From the NCBI GenBank assembly GCA_008692225.1, contig VICG01000002.1:3664273-3728272 (forward strand): 64,000 nt of DNA, written 5' to 3'. Position numbers and translations under genes: made by a program. The stretch's first letter is position 1. Each line of letters starts with the position of its first letter. This document shows positions 37,765 through 50,668 of this stretch, piece by piece. This DNA is from Monilinia fructicola (taxonomy: Eukaryota; Ascomycota; Leotiomycetes; Helotiales; Sclerotiniaceae). The notes below the pieces were generated by a model. It searched no databases, was not told where the DNA came from, and saw only the letters and a program-made list of their open reading frames with translations.

Positions 37765-38163
37765 GATTGCTGATTGTAGGTGTGATGATTAATGCACCAA
37801 CGCATGGTCTGTCTTGTATAGAAATTAGAAGTCGCAGTTTTTCATAGATCATGCAGCAACGAGCGAGAATTTGATGGCTTGGATTAAAAAGACTACTGGG
37901 TATCCAGTACCATGAGTTATTCCGTACTTTACTCTATCCTTCGATTCAAGCAAAGCGCATGAACACAAAGAGGATTCACACGTCGACACGTGATACTCCG
38001 CGCTAAGATTAAGCTTATCGTCTTACCCCTGTCAGCGTCAAAATATTTTTGAGTGAAGAGAAAATATTGAAGACCATCAACGTTAATATTAACAACTTCA
38101 ATTTAGAGATATCCGGACATTCTATTGAGCAAACGACTTAACGAAACTATCAATCTGGTCACT
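37765..38163. promoter_or_regulatory. Shared upstream region between divergent genes
   Basis: A 399-bp interval between two divergent start codons, so both promoters must lie here. A CGTCGACACGTG stretch at 37980-37991 contains an E-box-like CACGTG. No other element is certain. Confidence 0.4.
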
Positions 38164-40998
38164 ATGGCCACCAAAGCTCCTTATAGAACCACATTTGAAC
38201 CCGAGCATACGATACAGCCAATTTATACTGGAGGAAGTGTTGCGCTTGATCAAACGGGGCGCATACTTGCTACTACCCTTGGCGAAGATGCATTGTTGAC
38301 AGATTTGAATACCGGGAGGGAATTGGCAAGAATAGAAGGAGTGAGTTGTTGCCCTCATAGTTTCGTGTTTTGGCAAATGCTAACCTAAGCACGAAGGATG
38401 GAGAGGTAATATCTACATTAAGTCGTAAGTTGTGTCTGATTAATCCTTTTCTGATGGATTACTAACAATCGATCAGTAACTCCATCTGCTTCTCATCTCA
38501 TAATTTGTTCGAGATCACTCTCCATGCGAATTTATTCCCTACGACCATCACTCGCATCTGACCTGTCTATCAACTACGAACTCCTCCGAACACTCAAGCC
38601 GCATACTACACCAGTCGTGGTTTTAGCTGTGGATCAGACGAGCACATTATTAGCAACCGGAGCAGCCGATGGAGTTGTGAAAGTTTGGGATATTGCGGGA
38701 GGTTACGTCACACATACATTTCGAGGTCCTAATGTACTCATATCCGCCCTACATTTCTTTGAGTTGGTCGCGAGTGGTAGAGATGAGGAATTGGGTATCT
38801 CAGCACGAAATAGAAAAAAGGAACGCAGAAAGAGCCAAGTAGATGATGAAAGCAATGAGAACGAAGCGGCGAGAGGGTTTCGTCTGGCATCTGGTAGCCA
38901 AGATGGAAAAGTCCGTATCTGGGATCTTTACAAGAGAAATTGTGCGTCAGTTTTGGATTCACACGTATCAGATGTTCGAGCTTTGGAATATTCGCCAGAA
39001 GAAAATGCGCTTCTTACCGGAAGTCGAGATAAGACGATAATGTGGTGGGATGCGAAGACGTGGAAGATCAGAAAAGTTATACCCGTGCTTGAGGAAGTGG
39101 AAGCGGCAGGATTTATTGGTGCCGGAAAATTTACATATACTGGAGGATCGAATGGAAACATCAGAGTTTGGCAAACTGAGAATGGAAGAGAGGTCACGCA
39201 ACCGCAAGAAAGTGGTGCAGAAGCAGATGCTATAATAGATGCAATCTCGTTCCACGACCTTCCTTTCATTATATCGGTCCAAGCAGATCATACTTTGACC
39301 CTACACTCGAAAGCTCCCATTGAAAACGCAGATTCCACCATCACAATCTCGGCTCTAACTCAAATTCGACGAATTTCGGGAACTCACGACGAGATCATTG
39401 ATTTAGGATATCTTTTACCAGATCAGTCCCTCCTCGCCTTAGCTACCAATTCGGAGGAAGTTCGGATCGTGTCCCTAAATCAGAGTTCTTCAAATGACTC
39501 TACAGAGTCCACCCAATACTTTGGTGCCGATGTCGCTCAACTTAAAGGACATGAAGATATTATCATTTGTTTGGATATTGACTGGTCAGGTCACTGGATT
39601 GCCACTGGTGCTAAGGATAATACTGCTAGACTCTGGCGTATTGATCCCGAAAAATCTTCATTTACCTGCCATACAACTTTCACCGGCCATGCCGAATCAC
39701 TAGGTGCTATTGCACTTCCTCATACGCCACCCCCAGAATCTTCGCCAGCCTACAAATCTCCTCTGGAACATCCTCCCAGCTTCTTGTTGACCGGTTCTCA
39801 AGATCAAACCATTAAGAGGTGGGATATTCAGTCTCAGAAATCTACTGGGAAAGCGCCCAGAGCTTTCTACACCCGCAAAGCTCATGATAAAGACATCAAC
39901 GCATTAGATATCAACCACACATCCCAGTTATTCGCATCGGCGTCTCAAGACCGAACAGTCAAAATATGGTCTACAGAAGAAGGAGAAGTCCAAGGTGTCT
40001 TACGTGGTCACCGTCGTGGTGTTTGGTCTGTGAAATTCGCTCCAAAAGACACCCCAACTCTCGTAGGAGATTCCGGTCCCGCTTCCGGAAAGGGATTGAT
40101 CCTAACTGGAAGTGGTGACAAGACGGTCAAGATCTGGAATCTTTCTGACTATAGCTGCCTGCGAACATTTGAAGGTCATACAAATTCGGTCCTTAAGGTC
40201 GCCTGGTTGAAGTTGCCTGCCCCAGAAGATAGAAACAGAAAACACGTGCAAATAGCCACAGCTGGTGGAGATGGGCTTGTCAAGGTATGGAGTGCGACAA
40301 ATGGGGAAGCTGAATGCACCTTGGATAACCACGAAGACCGAGTTTGGGCGCTCACAGTGCATCCTAAGACCAACATGATAGTATCAGGAAGTGGAGACTC
40401 AACAGTCACATTTTGGAAAGACACAACATCAGCAACGATAGCCGCAAAGGAAGCAGCCAATACCCAATTTGTGGAACAGGAGCAAGAACTACAAAATTAT
40501 ATACATGCTGGAAGCTACAGGGAAGCTATCGTTCTTGCTCTTGCACTTAATCATCCTGCAAGATTACTCTCATTATTCACGACTGTTGTTACGGGGGCCC
40601 ATGAAGAAGGAAGTATCTCTGGTCTCAAAGCCGTTGATGCTGTTCTCGCCTCATTATCAGACGCTCAAATCTTCAGCCTCCTTCTCAGGATACGAGACTG
40701 GAATACCAACGCTAGGACTGCTTCTGTAGCACAGAGAATATTGTCTGCACTCGTGAAAAGCTACCCCTCTTCGAGATTGTCAAATCTGAAAATTAAGGGG
40801 GCCCAAGGACAAAGAAGCTTGAAGGAAGTCTTGGATGCTCTGAAGGTTTATACAGAAAGGCATTACAAAAGGATGGAAGAACTGGTTGATGAAAGTTATT
40901 TGGTGGAGTATACTCTAAGGGAGATGGATGGTCTCGGGTTTATTGAGAATGGTGTCGCTGGAGCATTGGATGTTAGTGGGGACACTATTATGGTCTGA
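38164..40998 (+). CDS. utp13: U3 snoRNP protein Utp13 (TBL3 type), intact
   Basis: Utp13 is a tandem WD40 protein of the UtpB subcomplex of the small-subunit processome, needed in the nucleolus for 18S pre-rRNA processing. Exons are 38164-38340, 38397-38424 and 38477-40998 with introns of 56 and 52 nt; the coding length is 2727 nt, 908 residues. WD repeats are visible throughout, for example LLATGAADGVVKVWD, LASGSQDGKVRIWDL, LLTGSRDKTIMWWD, ATGAKDNTARLWRID, LLTGSQDQTIKRWD, FASASQDRTVKIWS, LTGSGDKTVKIWNLSD and IVSGSGDSTVTFWKD. After the last repeat, the helical Utp13-specific C-terminal domain runs from about QELQNYIHAGSYREAIVLAL to the end (VYTERHYKRMEELVDESYLVEY). The early residues FEPEHTIQPIYTGG match the usual start. 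The frame is completely clean over 2.5 kb, a useful contrast with the broken neighbours. Confidence 0.93.
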
Positions 40999-43900
40999 TT
41001 TGATCAATTTATGGAATCTAGTCGACCATATTGAAATTGTACTTTTCTGTAGTTAAAACCACAAAGCTATAATATTCAATGCCATCTTGCATCTTGGAAA
41101 CATCAAATTGCTATCCCACAAAACGATAAGTGGTGCATATGATGTAAAGGTAAGTGACTCCATTATGATCACCAAGTAGAATAAATCATTTCGCAAAGTT
41201 CTTCATCCCCCAGGTTTATCAGTTTTTCAGTCTATACTTGCTTCGGCCGTCATGCCTACATGATGTTATATATCTGGCATGATGAGAGGATATAGACATT
41301 TGTAAATTTGTTTTCAGCTGTGGTACCTACCTCAGTAGGTTTGAAAGACTACTAGGTATTTGATTGTCGAATACGAATGTAGATATTCAAGATCCATGAC
41401 CTTGATGTCTGAGAAGATTGTTCGATTCATATGACACTTTCACGCCATTTCTTTACTATTCACTCCAAACTTTCACTCTTCTCACTCTTCTCACTCTTCT
41501 CACTCTTCCACCCCTGACAAGGTTGTAGAACAAGGCTTGATGGACTTTTCTGCAGCGCGTCAGTGACCCTATTTACTAAGTATACCTTTAAACCAGTAGA
41601 TGAATCCATCAACCTCGGGCTGCCTCCACCATAGTCACCTAGGTCTAGTATTATCTAATCAATGAACGAGTCAGTATCTTATTTCTAATTGACAATCCAC
41701 ATTTCGGACCGTTCAAGTTTTAAGATATTTGGCACAAAATGTCAGCATCTACGACCCAAGTTCCCCTTCCAAATTCCGCAACGTCTCAAGTCCACAGACC
41801 GCAAACGAAGACAATGTAAAGTAGGCGGGGAAAGACGAGGCTCTAATGCAATCAACAGCCGATGTCGAGATTCAGTTTTGGAAATGGTGGAATCAAATCT
41901 TCGGTATCTCCACAAAAAGCTTGTTCCTCCATGACAAAGTTGTAGACAATTCAGAGAAAGATGCAGAAGAACTTGGGAATGGCACGTACATGACAAAATC
42001 AAATTGGAGGGGCAGGCTCTGCGACCATTGTCTGCGGGTAAGGTGTACCTCTCCTTTCATTAGCCATATAAAACTTCTGAATACGCAATTCTTCCAGCAG
42101 GCATTGTAGATTGGTTGATGTGAATAATCGTTCCTTGCTTGACGTGAGAGCAACTTGAGCAATAGATTGCAGTGCGAGAAGGAATATCATTCTGTAAGAG
42201 GATGATGGATTCTCAACCTACCTTGAAGAGGAAGTGCACGCCGGCTTACGTCAATGCTATACCATTCGCCATGATGTCGTCTTTCGCAATCTGCCAGAAA
42301 TTTTCAATGCATGGTATACATACTCTTCCCTATCTGTGAATATGTAACAGTTTCAGTCATCAAAGGAATGTCGCAACGAATAGAAGAACCATTGACCAAG
42401 AAAGAATACCAGCCTTTCCAAAGAGGAAGTCCAAGATAGCAAGAAGAATTGGATCATCTTCTCAGGTATGCTAGTAGAGCAACCAAGAGACACTGCTCTT
42501 AATCGCAATCCAACAAATGTCGAGGAAGTAATCACCAACTCCAGTACTCAGCCAAAGTCTACAAGAAGAGCAACAAGAATCGGATTCGAATACATGCAGC
42601 ATTGTGCCAATCCTCAATTTGTCTCGCACAACGGTGGAACCTACGGTGGACTCGCGGGATAACAGAAGTGATGATTACGAACTTATCTTGGAAGACGACT
42701 TAGACACCCCTCGGAACCACAACTCCAACCCACCAGTTCTGCAAGAACCAACCGTAAGAATGAGAACAATAATGCAACAGAGGCTAACAAATCTTCGTTT
42801 CAGCAGAAAGTCACCTAAAGATCAAAGCCTCGGGCTCAAAACTCGGCTACAATATGCTGCGCACAATCCCACAAGAGGAAGAATCGATGTGGATGTAGCA
42901 AGGGCAACTATAAGAACGCCCATCATTCCTAATTGCTGGGTAACGGTCTGCTTATGAAGAAGAAAGTGTTGTGGGGGCAAAAGAATTGAAGTCAGGGAAA
43001 TGGGGTAGGCAACTGGCCGTGGTGATCCAGTAGTGCGATATACCCAAGCTCAATCGTGACAGCAGCGGGAACGGGAATATGGTGCAGCTTTTGATATGCA
43101 TATGGCGCACCATGATAATGAGAGAAGTTTATAAGAGTTAGAGTTGGGTACAAAGAGCAACGGTTTGGAAGGAACATGTGTAATAAATAGTAGTAGTCAG
43201 CGATCCTCCATGAATAGACGCAGTTATGTCTTCGCAGGTAGATAGATCATTGATTACTAGTTTCTCCTCTCCATCTAAACTCGTTTGAATCTTCTTCATG
43301 CTGTATACTGAATTACCGAGATACTGAAATAGACGTCCTTTTAATCTTCATCATGTCGATTGTCAGCTGTATTATACGTGGAAGACATTTCGTCATCTTA
43401 TTAAAGTCCAAGGCACATTCAATTTATGGGATGTGGGACATTGAATGCTTCATGTTCATCTTTGAGTCAAGTCAGAAGATATTTATTCTCTTTGTTCTCT
43501 TATTCTTCATTCTAGTAATGTATGTTAACCATCCGTCTTGTTGGTATGGGCAGAAAATTGGCAGTCACCACTCTAAGTTTATGCCCTCGTTGGCTCAGGT
43601 GTGGTAGGTGGATGGGGATAGTAATACTTCAATGCAGGTATATTGATATTGATAGTCAAGAAGATTTGCTAGAAGGTGAATAGGAAAGTTGACATACAGA
43701 ACATCAGCAGTGATTATACCATTACAAGTGACTGACCATCAGCATGTCATGGGAACTTATCAATTATCACAGTGAGATGAACACAAGTCAAGAGTCAAGC
43801 ATATTTAGTAAATCACCAAAGAGAGAAAAGACAGTTTGGAACTAGTTGAAAATTCATATTTAACACCAAATGACCAAACTTGTCAACCCCTCCATGTTCG

Positions 43901-45304
43901 ACGATGAGCAGTGGAACCGACTATTGAAAAGTCGACTCGCGCAGAGACAATTCCCCGATGCAAACCAATCGCTTTTAATCTAATAAGCTCATACATTGGA
44001 CAGTGAAACAGATAGAAACCGTTTCTTGCCAGACTGTACTTGTTTATATGTCAGTGGTTGTGACAACGATGTGAACAGCACCAAGTTTCCCCAGGTGTTC
44101 AGCAATCAGGTATCGACTGCAGAAAATGAATGTCCAGTAGTTGCAGACCGAAGTCTACGTCCACCAAAGCATCGCATCGCCCTAAGAAGATATCTACCGC
44201 AGTAGACAAATACCCAGTACATACCTACCGAAGTAGATACATACCGAATGAATGCCGGGGAGCCACAGACCACGTCAAACAACGAATGAGCGTGTTACCA
44301 TCGGTAACACCATCGCCGCTTGTACAACCTTGGTACTAGAAGAGGTAGGAGGAGGGGGGGAAAGAAGGGAGGGTGACAATGAGTCGTGGAGTCGTGGGAA
44401 GAAGGGAGGGCGACAAAAAGTCATAGAAAGAGGGGAGGGTAAGGAAAGGGGGGGGGGGGAGGGGAGGGAATTAAAGGGTGAGTCGAATATATTGTAGGAA
44501 GGATGGAGGAAAAACTTTCTTGGGGGGCCTACGAGGTCCTTATAAAGTAAAAGAAGTTGGAAATAACCGAGCCCTAACTTAGCGCAATCCAGATGGCGAG
44601 AGGAAAAGATTCTTTCACGGGAGGCGCAGCAAATACTTGAAAGTGAATATGTTAATTGTATGGTGACCATGCTGTCGTCTGATCTTCGATAACCAGTCGT
44701 CTCCGACCAATTTCACAGATAGTTGGCACCGCTCATTTACCGGCCGTTTCTACCCCGCTTCAGGAGATTGCCATGAGTCTTGACTTCCAAGGTTGCCGAA
44801 TGTATTACTAATTTGGGTGAAAAACCAAGGAAATTCGAGGCTGTAATATTGGGATACTGACCACACTGAGGTGGTTGGTCAAATTGCAAAGTGAATAGAT
44901 TTGACACGGAGATTAATAATAAGACTTGCTATTCAAATCATGGGAGTTAGGCCTCGCTGGTATTACGAGTCTCAAAGCGCAAGATGCAATCCAAATCACC
45001 AATCAAAAGAGTTCCATCATAGAAATCATGGCATCCCGAGGTTATGGAAGACGTTCGAATTGAAAAACTTGGTATCTATGTGAAAAACAAGAAGAAAGAA
45101 AAGGATGATAACAACTGAGAGTGTGGTTGAGACCAGTCCTCCTCATCCATAGAAAAATCGACTCGTACAAAATGATCAGCCGGCTCCAACCAGCAGAACC
45201 CGACCCGAGTAGCTGTATCCAAAGCGACCCCTCTACCAATTGCGTGCATGAACTCCTTGCACCTATAATCTCATATCGTTAAATCGTCATCTGGTCATTC
45301 CAGC
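40999..45304. other. Long intergenic region with one unresolved gene-like stretch
   Basis: This is 4.3 kb with no supported gene. It includes a (CTTCTCACT)n run at 41475-41508, a G-rich purine tract at 44341-44475 (GGGGGGAAAG type), and the coding-like stretch at 42110-43010 listed next. Confidence 0.4.
42110..43010 (+). pseudogene. Unresolved gene remnant ending in a Cys-rich stretch
   Basis: Coding-like readings alternate between two plus-strand frames: LEEEVHAGLRQCYTIRHDVV (about 42220-42280), a 64-codon reading (42468-42662), then an acidic 117-codon reading (42604-42957, SDDYELILEDDLDTP). Around 42880-42990 both frames become Cys-rich with the pattern RCGCSKGNYKNA followed by PNCWVTVC and RRKCCGGKRIE, which weakly recalls a CXC (tesmin/TSO1-like) zinc motif. 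No single frame is open and no exon chain can be fixed. It may be a decayed gene or another gene broken by indels. Confidence 0.25.
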
Positions 45305-47049
45305 TTAGTGGGGAAGCTTGAAGCCACCCCAGTTTAGCCGTGTGAACACACCACCGGCATCGTACTTATTTCTGATAGTCTTCAACTTCTCGATATTTGC
45401 AGCGGGAATTGTATCAAAAGGCTTTTGCCACCCTCCGGCATCACCCATATAGATGAAGTCGCTTTCTGCACAGGATGCGTTGTTTGCAATAGCATATGCG
45501 TTCAACACACCCATAACCTTTTGAATCCAGGTTGTCATACGTAAATCATCTTGAGGTAAATCCCAACCGGTACTCATTTGCCACCCTGTTCAACGTTAGT
45601 TTGGCTGAATGGTGACATGGTGAAGTTCATTAGTGAAAGATAAGTTGGAACTTACAGATACTTGATTCGGTATCATCTTTACCCCAGATGTTACCAATCC
45701 CATTTGTTTTGGCGATTGTGTTGGCACTCTTAGGATCCATGTTTGCTACAAAGGTTGGGTAGAGACCGACAACATCCTTCACCTCATCCACTGCGGCTTT
45801 CCAAATTTTAAACATTTCGTAGAGAACAGCTCCATCTGGCTTCATAGCATGAACACCAAATTCGACACTGAAACTTTAGATTAGTCTGGGGTAACTGTAC
45901 TAATCAAACAAAGGACGCTTACCGGAAAAATTGAAGAGGGGAATCAAGTTTTGATGCGAAACTAGCCAATGAAGAAACCTTGTTAATTGCTCGGATTGAT
46001 GGAATAGCCGTGAAATTCGCGAATTTTGATGGTGGACTTTCTGTTCCAGCTTGAGCACCGAGAAGTGTTGCTGATACAAATCCACTGGTAACATTATAGG
46101 AAACTGAAGTTACTGCTCCAGCTGCAATGGAAGGATCATTGTTGGCAGCCAGATTGCAAGTAGCGTGGAGGAAGGCTTCTACCTCACTTTCCTTGAATGC
46201 TTGAATGGTGGTACTGACGAGAGGGATGGCATGAGTCTTGAGTGTGAATTTGGTGACAAGACCAAAGTTATTTTGCACCACCCTTTAATGCCCAGAAGAG
46301 ATCAGAGCTTGAATTTGATGACGCTACAACTTGTGTCCCATTTCCAAGGACGACGTCAAATTTTACGACATTGTCCATTGCGAATCCATATTTGTTGTTG
46401 AAGTAATGAACTCCTCCAATAAGAGTGAGACCCGGGACGCCAATGGTTTTGAGGCGACCACCAATAACAATTCGTCCATAAGGTTCAAGATAGGAGTAGA
46501 CATCAAACCATCTGTTACCTGGACCAACTTCCACAGTGGTGTTATCGGAGGAAATCTGAAGACCATTCAAGCCAGCGAGAGCTATCATTACACCCGCATT
46601 GATGTTGTTGGCCCCAGGGACCTAGAAGATACGTAAGGGAATGATTGAACCATTTGAATTTTCTCTAAACTTACATTCATGTGACCTCCACCACGGATAG
46701 CGAATTGAGCATCACAAGTGTTGATGATCCCTACTCCGGCTGCCGCTTGATCGGCAGTAACAGGTCTAAAGATGCAAGCAGGATCCGCATTCGTTCTCTT
46801 ATCCCATGCCTCAAGGTTATAGTGGGTATAATTGGAATTGTTTGGAAAGAAAAGATTTTCGGAGTAACTGGTGGAAAGTTGAGAGCAAGCACATGCTGAA
46901 GCTTTTGAATATGTAAAGGTTCCAAAATCTGTTGTTACAGTTGTACCAGCCAGGGAGGAATTTGAAAACTGAGGAGGCGAAGCACCGTACGATGATTGTG
47001 CATAAGCAGCTCCTGCTAGGGAAGATCCTAAGAGGATCAAAGACAACAT
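45305..47049 (-). CDS. Secreted FAD-linked oxidase (PCMH/BBE-like)
   Basis: This is a flavoprotein oxidase of the vanillyl-alcohol-oxidase/berberine-bridge superfamily. The start at 47049 is chosen over an upstream in-frame ATG because MLSLILLGSSLAGAAYAQ is a clean signal peptide, so the enzyme is secreted. The FAD-binding PCMH domain shows the flavin-attachment block FAIRGGGHMNVPGANN (His), VEVGPGNRWFDVYSYLEPYG, and GLTLIGGVHYFNNKYGFAMDNVV. No Cys is seen at the usual second attachment position, so a single covalent link is inferred. The substrate domain ends with DAGGVFTRLNWGGFKL, matching the C-terminal BBE position. Exons are 46675-47049, 45923-46621, 45656-45873 and 45305-45585 (introns 53, 49 and 70 nt). 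One extra base in the TTTT at about 46271-46274 breaks the frame at GGANNFGLV; correction gives about 523 residues. The substrate is unknown. Confidence 0.85.
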
Positions 47050-47151
47050 GATGATGAAAAGAGAGAGAAAGACTGTTAAAGAAAGTGGTATTTTGAAAGC
47101 GAGAGTGTGCAGATTGCAATGTTGAATGGGAAAACAACAGAACATATCATT

Positions 47152-47159
47152 CTTATATA
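47152..47159 (-). promoter_or_regulatory. TATA box of the FAD-oxidase gene
   Basis: TATATAAG on the minus strand, 103 nt upstream of the ATG at 47049, in a GAATGTATATAAGAA context shared with the small secreted-protein gene. Confidence 0.6.
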
Positions 47160-50100
47160 CATTCTTCCTTTACCTAGACCCCTAAGCTGGGCATCTTGAC
47201 GTTTACCCTGAACGGTTGTATTCGTTGGGAAATATCCGAATACCTAGGCATGCGATGATGCGCATCTTGGCTTCTTCAGATCGTGGCGCGCGTTTAACCT
47301 TGATTCCATTTGCTAAATAGGGAATGACTCAAGCTTCCATCCCAAATAATTCAGATAGAAAAGTTGATGAAACAAGATGAACCATTGATAAGTTTGGACA
47401 CCAGACCATAATAGAGCGGTCTTGGTTGACGGCGTATTCGTACAGCTGGAGAAGTAAAGCAAGATGGACTCGTCTGGGTTCATGATTGCATTAGTTGCAT
47501 GTGGGGGAAAGAGGGTCTGGGCTTCTTTCCATTTCATGCATCTGGTGTTTTACAACTTTCAATGAAACATCATGAATTTTTAATCAATGTGAAATATCTT
47601 GATCATGTTTTCTTGAAGTGACAATCTGTCCAAAAGGAGGATGATCAATAAAAGACAACCGAGGTATATGGTAGAATGGGTGTAAGAAGTAGATGCAAGT
47701 GCATGTGTGTGACTATATCTGGCGGGGAATGAAGGAGAAAAAAATGATGAGTAAGGTTAGATGTAGATGACATTTACAACAATTAAGCGAATGATAATTA
47801 GCGAATGGCACTCCCGCTCGCAGATGCGCACGAGTACAAGCATAAGCATAAGCATGAGCTTGAGCTTAAGCTTGAAGGAAAACCGGGGATTCCCTTTAGT
47901 TCTGGGAGTTTCGAGTTTTCCCTAATTGTCCGTTTCCTCCCGCTACTTCGTCTCATGCTCATCCGTTGAAGAAGTATAGCATTGAACTCAAGCTTCGGAC
48001 ATTTAATACAAGATATATATGTCTGGGCGATATGTGTGTACATCAACCGGGACTAGAAGGCTTAGCTAATTACCTAGTCGTTCCAAGTCAAAAGGCTGGG
48101 TGGATGAATGAATGAATGATTGAAAAGGAAACAACAAGACGGTGGACCATCATTATTGACAGAAAAATAAAACCTCGGGAGGTAGTCATTAGGCAGGTAA
48201 TCAATTGATTATAACTTCAAACTTCTGACATCCGATGATTGGCTTATAAGAATTATAGTATGATTTGAGTACAATATATTTCTTTACTTGAATCAAAAGA
48301 ATTAATCATATTATTTTTGAGGAAATGATGATGGTTAATAAAAGGATAAACAGAACACTGCTGCAGAAAAGAGAAAACGAGAGTACGAGGGATTAGGGGG
48401 AATATCCAAGTAATTGTTATGCATTGATGATGACGATGGTGACGATGACGATGATGATGATGATGTTAATGTTGATATTGATGTTGATAACATTTTTGAT
48501 GATGGTATTACTGATGATGATAGGATGTTGGTGATAGTGCCGATGATGATGATGATGATGTTGATGTTGATGTTGATGTTGAATGAATTGATGGATGGAT
48601 GGATGGATGGATGGATGGATTTTGATCAGGATTAGGTTGATTACTAATTAGTGAAAGCATAAGGTTACAAGGTTCCAAGGGTATTTACTTTTATAGCTTA
48701 TTAAGGTTTTAAAGTTATCGGTAGAAAAGTAAAATGCCGACGGGTAAGGAAGGTTAAGGAAAGGTTAAGAAAAGGTTAAGCTTTCCAAAGTTTGGGGTGC
48801 AGGTGATCATTGATATTCCGAGACCAGTTCCGAAGGTTAATGAGACGAAGACGAAGATAATGAAGATAAAGAAGATGATGATGTGAATGATGATAATCAT
48901 AAATATTGATATCAATGATAATGATGATATAACCTTACTTAACACAACATACGACAGCAATAAGAATTAATGGTACAATAGCTAAGGTTAAACGATATCC
49001 ATCTAGAACTAATCTCCCCAGAAAGCGCGCGCGACAGCATCATGACAGCATCATGGAAGGGTCGTGGGTGTGGTGGTGAGATACTCCGGAACTTATAATG
49101 TATCTGTAAGGTTACCCGTGTTACCCGTGTTACCCGTGCACCCCGACAGACTGACGCACGATCTTAATCGGTAAGGTTAGCGACGCCTGAAGTCCGAACC
49201 ACCAGTGAACGTTCACAGCTGGTCAGCCCGATTACTCGCGTTCAGGGTACCTCCTCGAGTAGGATCTTGATACCACCCACACCAAGTACCTAGGTAGCTT
49301 ACTAATGCTCATTCCTGGCAGCCCTCTTAAGTCCATGATGGCGAGGAGAAGATATGCAGAATTCCATGGTTATCATAATGACTTCAATTACATTTCAGTA
49401 ACCATGAAAAGATTCTTCCCTTCATTCAGTAACGTTCATGTATGTCCAAGGTTACTTAGGTTACTCGCCTAGATACTAAGGTAAATACTAGTAGGTAGGC
49501 AGGTCCACGGGCAGATGATATGGATCAGGACTTTCGACAGTTCTCGCTATTAGAACTACTAGATATGCCCACAGGGTGCAGTCAATTCCTGGTTCTGGAC
49601 AATTAATTCATGATTGAAATGCTCCACCTTAGGGTTACAGAATATATTCATGGCTATCAATTGGAACGATTCTACCATCCATGGATGTACTTGATTATGC
49701 CTTTTTCGAGGCTCCAACTTGATTGAATCACGATGAAGCCTATAACCTTACTGCATATGAAAAACGTTGAGGCTGATGAGTATATATGTGTGGAGTATAT
49801 AACCTTAAGACGAGTGTATTCCATGAATTGTGTAGGCTCATACGAGTGAAGACATTTAGGAAACTATTAAAAGTTTCGAATAAGGGAATTCATAGTAGCA
49901 ATCGATCCTCTCCAGGGCTATTAGAATGAATCCCAAAAAGGCAATCATGAAATCCTCAGACCCATTTCATATTCCTCGATCTCGAGGAATATAAAGTGAA
50001 GATTCGTTTTCATCATCAAATTAGCCTGACATAGCTAAAACGGGCGTTAATCTTGAAGATATATCTTGAAGATATATGCTTATATTAGAACTACTAGTAA

Positions 50101-50425
50101 TTCTAAAGCAATCTAGTCTATCCGCTTGTATAAAATACTATATCTATGACGGTCGTGACACGACCGACACGGAAGGAGTTGGCCTTAGAGCCGATATCTT
50201 TAGCATATCGATAAAGGCGATATGGTTAGCGTTGCTAATATTATTAGTAAAAGCGAATAATATAATTTTAATTATAAGTAGATAATATTAGATAATTTAA
50301 TAAAGATTAATTTTTATTATAATATATATTTTTTGTTATATAATAGTAAATCCTTAAAAAACGAATTATTTTATATTATTATATTTAAAGCAATAATAAT
50401 TAAGTAAAGTTAATTATTATTCTAT
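47160..50425. other. Gene-free transition zone rich in AAGGTTA motifs
   Basis: No gene is supported over 3.3 kb. From 48660 to 49810 the heptamer AAGGTTA or its complement occurs about a dozen times, including a cluster at 48748-48780 and three TTACCCGTG units at 49112-49140. A 15-bp perfect palindrome GGTCGTGACACGACC lies at 50151-50165. Base composition falls from about 50200 on. Confidence 0.5.
48420..48620. repeat. (GAT)n and (GGAT)n microsatellite
   Basis: Imperfect GATGAT/GTTGAT units followed by six to seven perfect ATGG units. Confidence 0.9.
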
Positions 50426-50587
50426 TGTCACGATCACATACTAGAGCGAATCAATAGAGGTTAGTTAATTAGAATAAGAAAGCTAAGGAGGGAATAGATC
50501 TCTAAGGGACCTAGAGATCTCTTATATGTAAAGTATCGCTTAGCGTAATGAGATATCACGTGCTTAAGGCACGTGATATTCGTCACA
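50426..50587. mobile_element. Solo-LTR-like element, copy 1 (162 bp)
   Basis: Begins TGTCACGA and ends TCGTCACA, with flanking 5-bp sequences TCTAT (50421-50425) and TCTAC (50588-50592) differing by one transition. It contains two perfect hairpins: AGATCTCTA / TAGAGATCT (50496-50520) and ATCACGTGC / GCACGTGAT (50555-50577). No internal coding region lies between this and copy 2, so it is read as a solo LTR. A small non-autonomous element is the alternative. Confidence 0.65.
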
Positions 50588-50668
50588 TCTACAGTATATA
50601 AATAATGAACCTTTAATAATATTAAAACCTCAAAATAATTTATATATTTTTTTTCTTTTTTAATTTAT

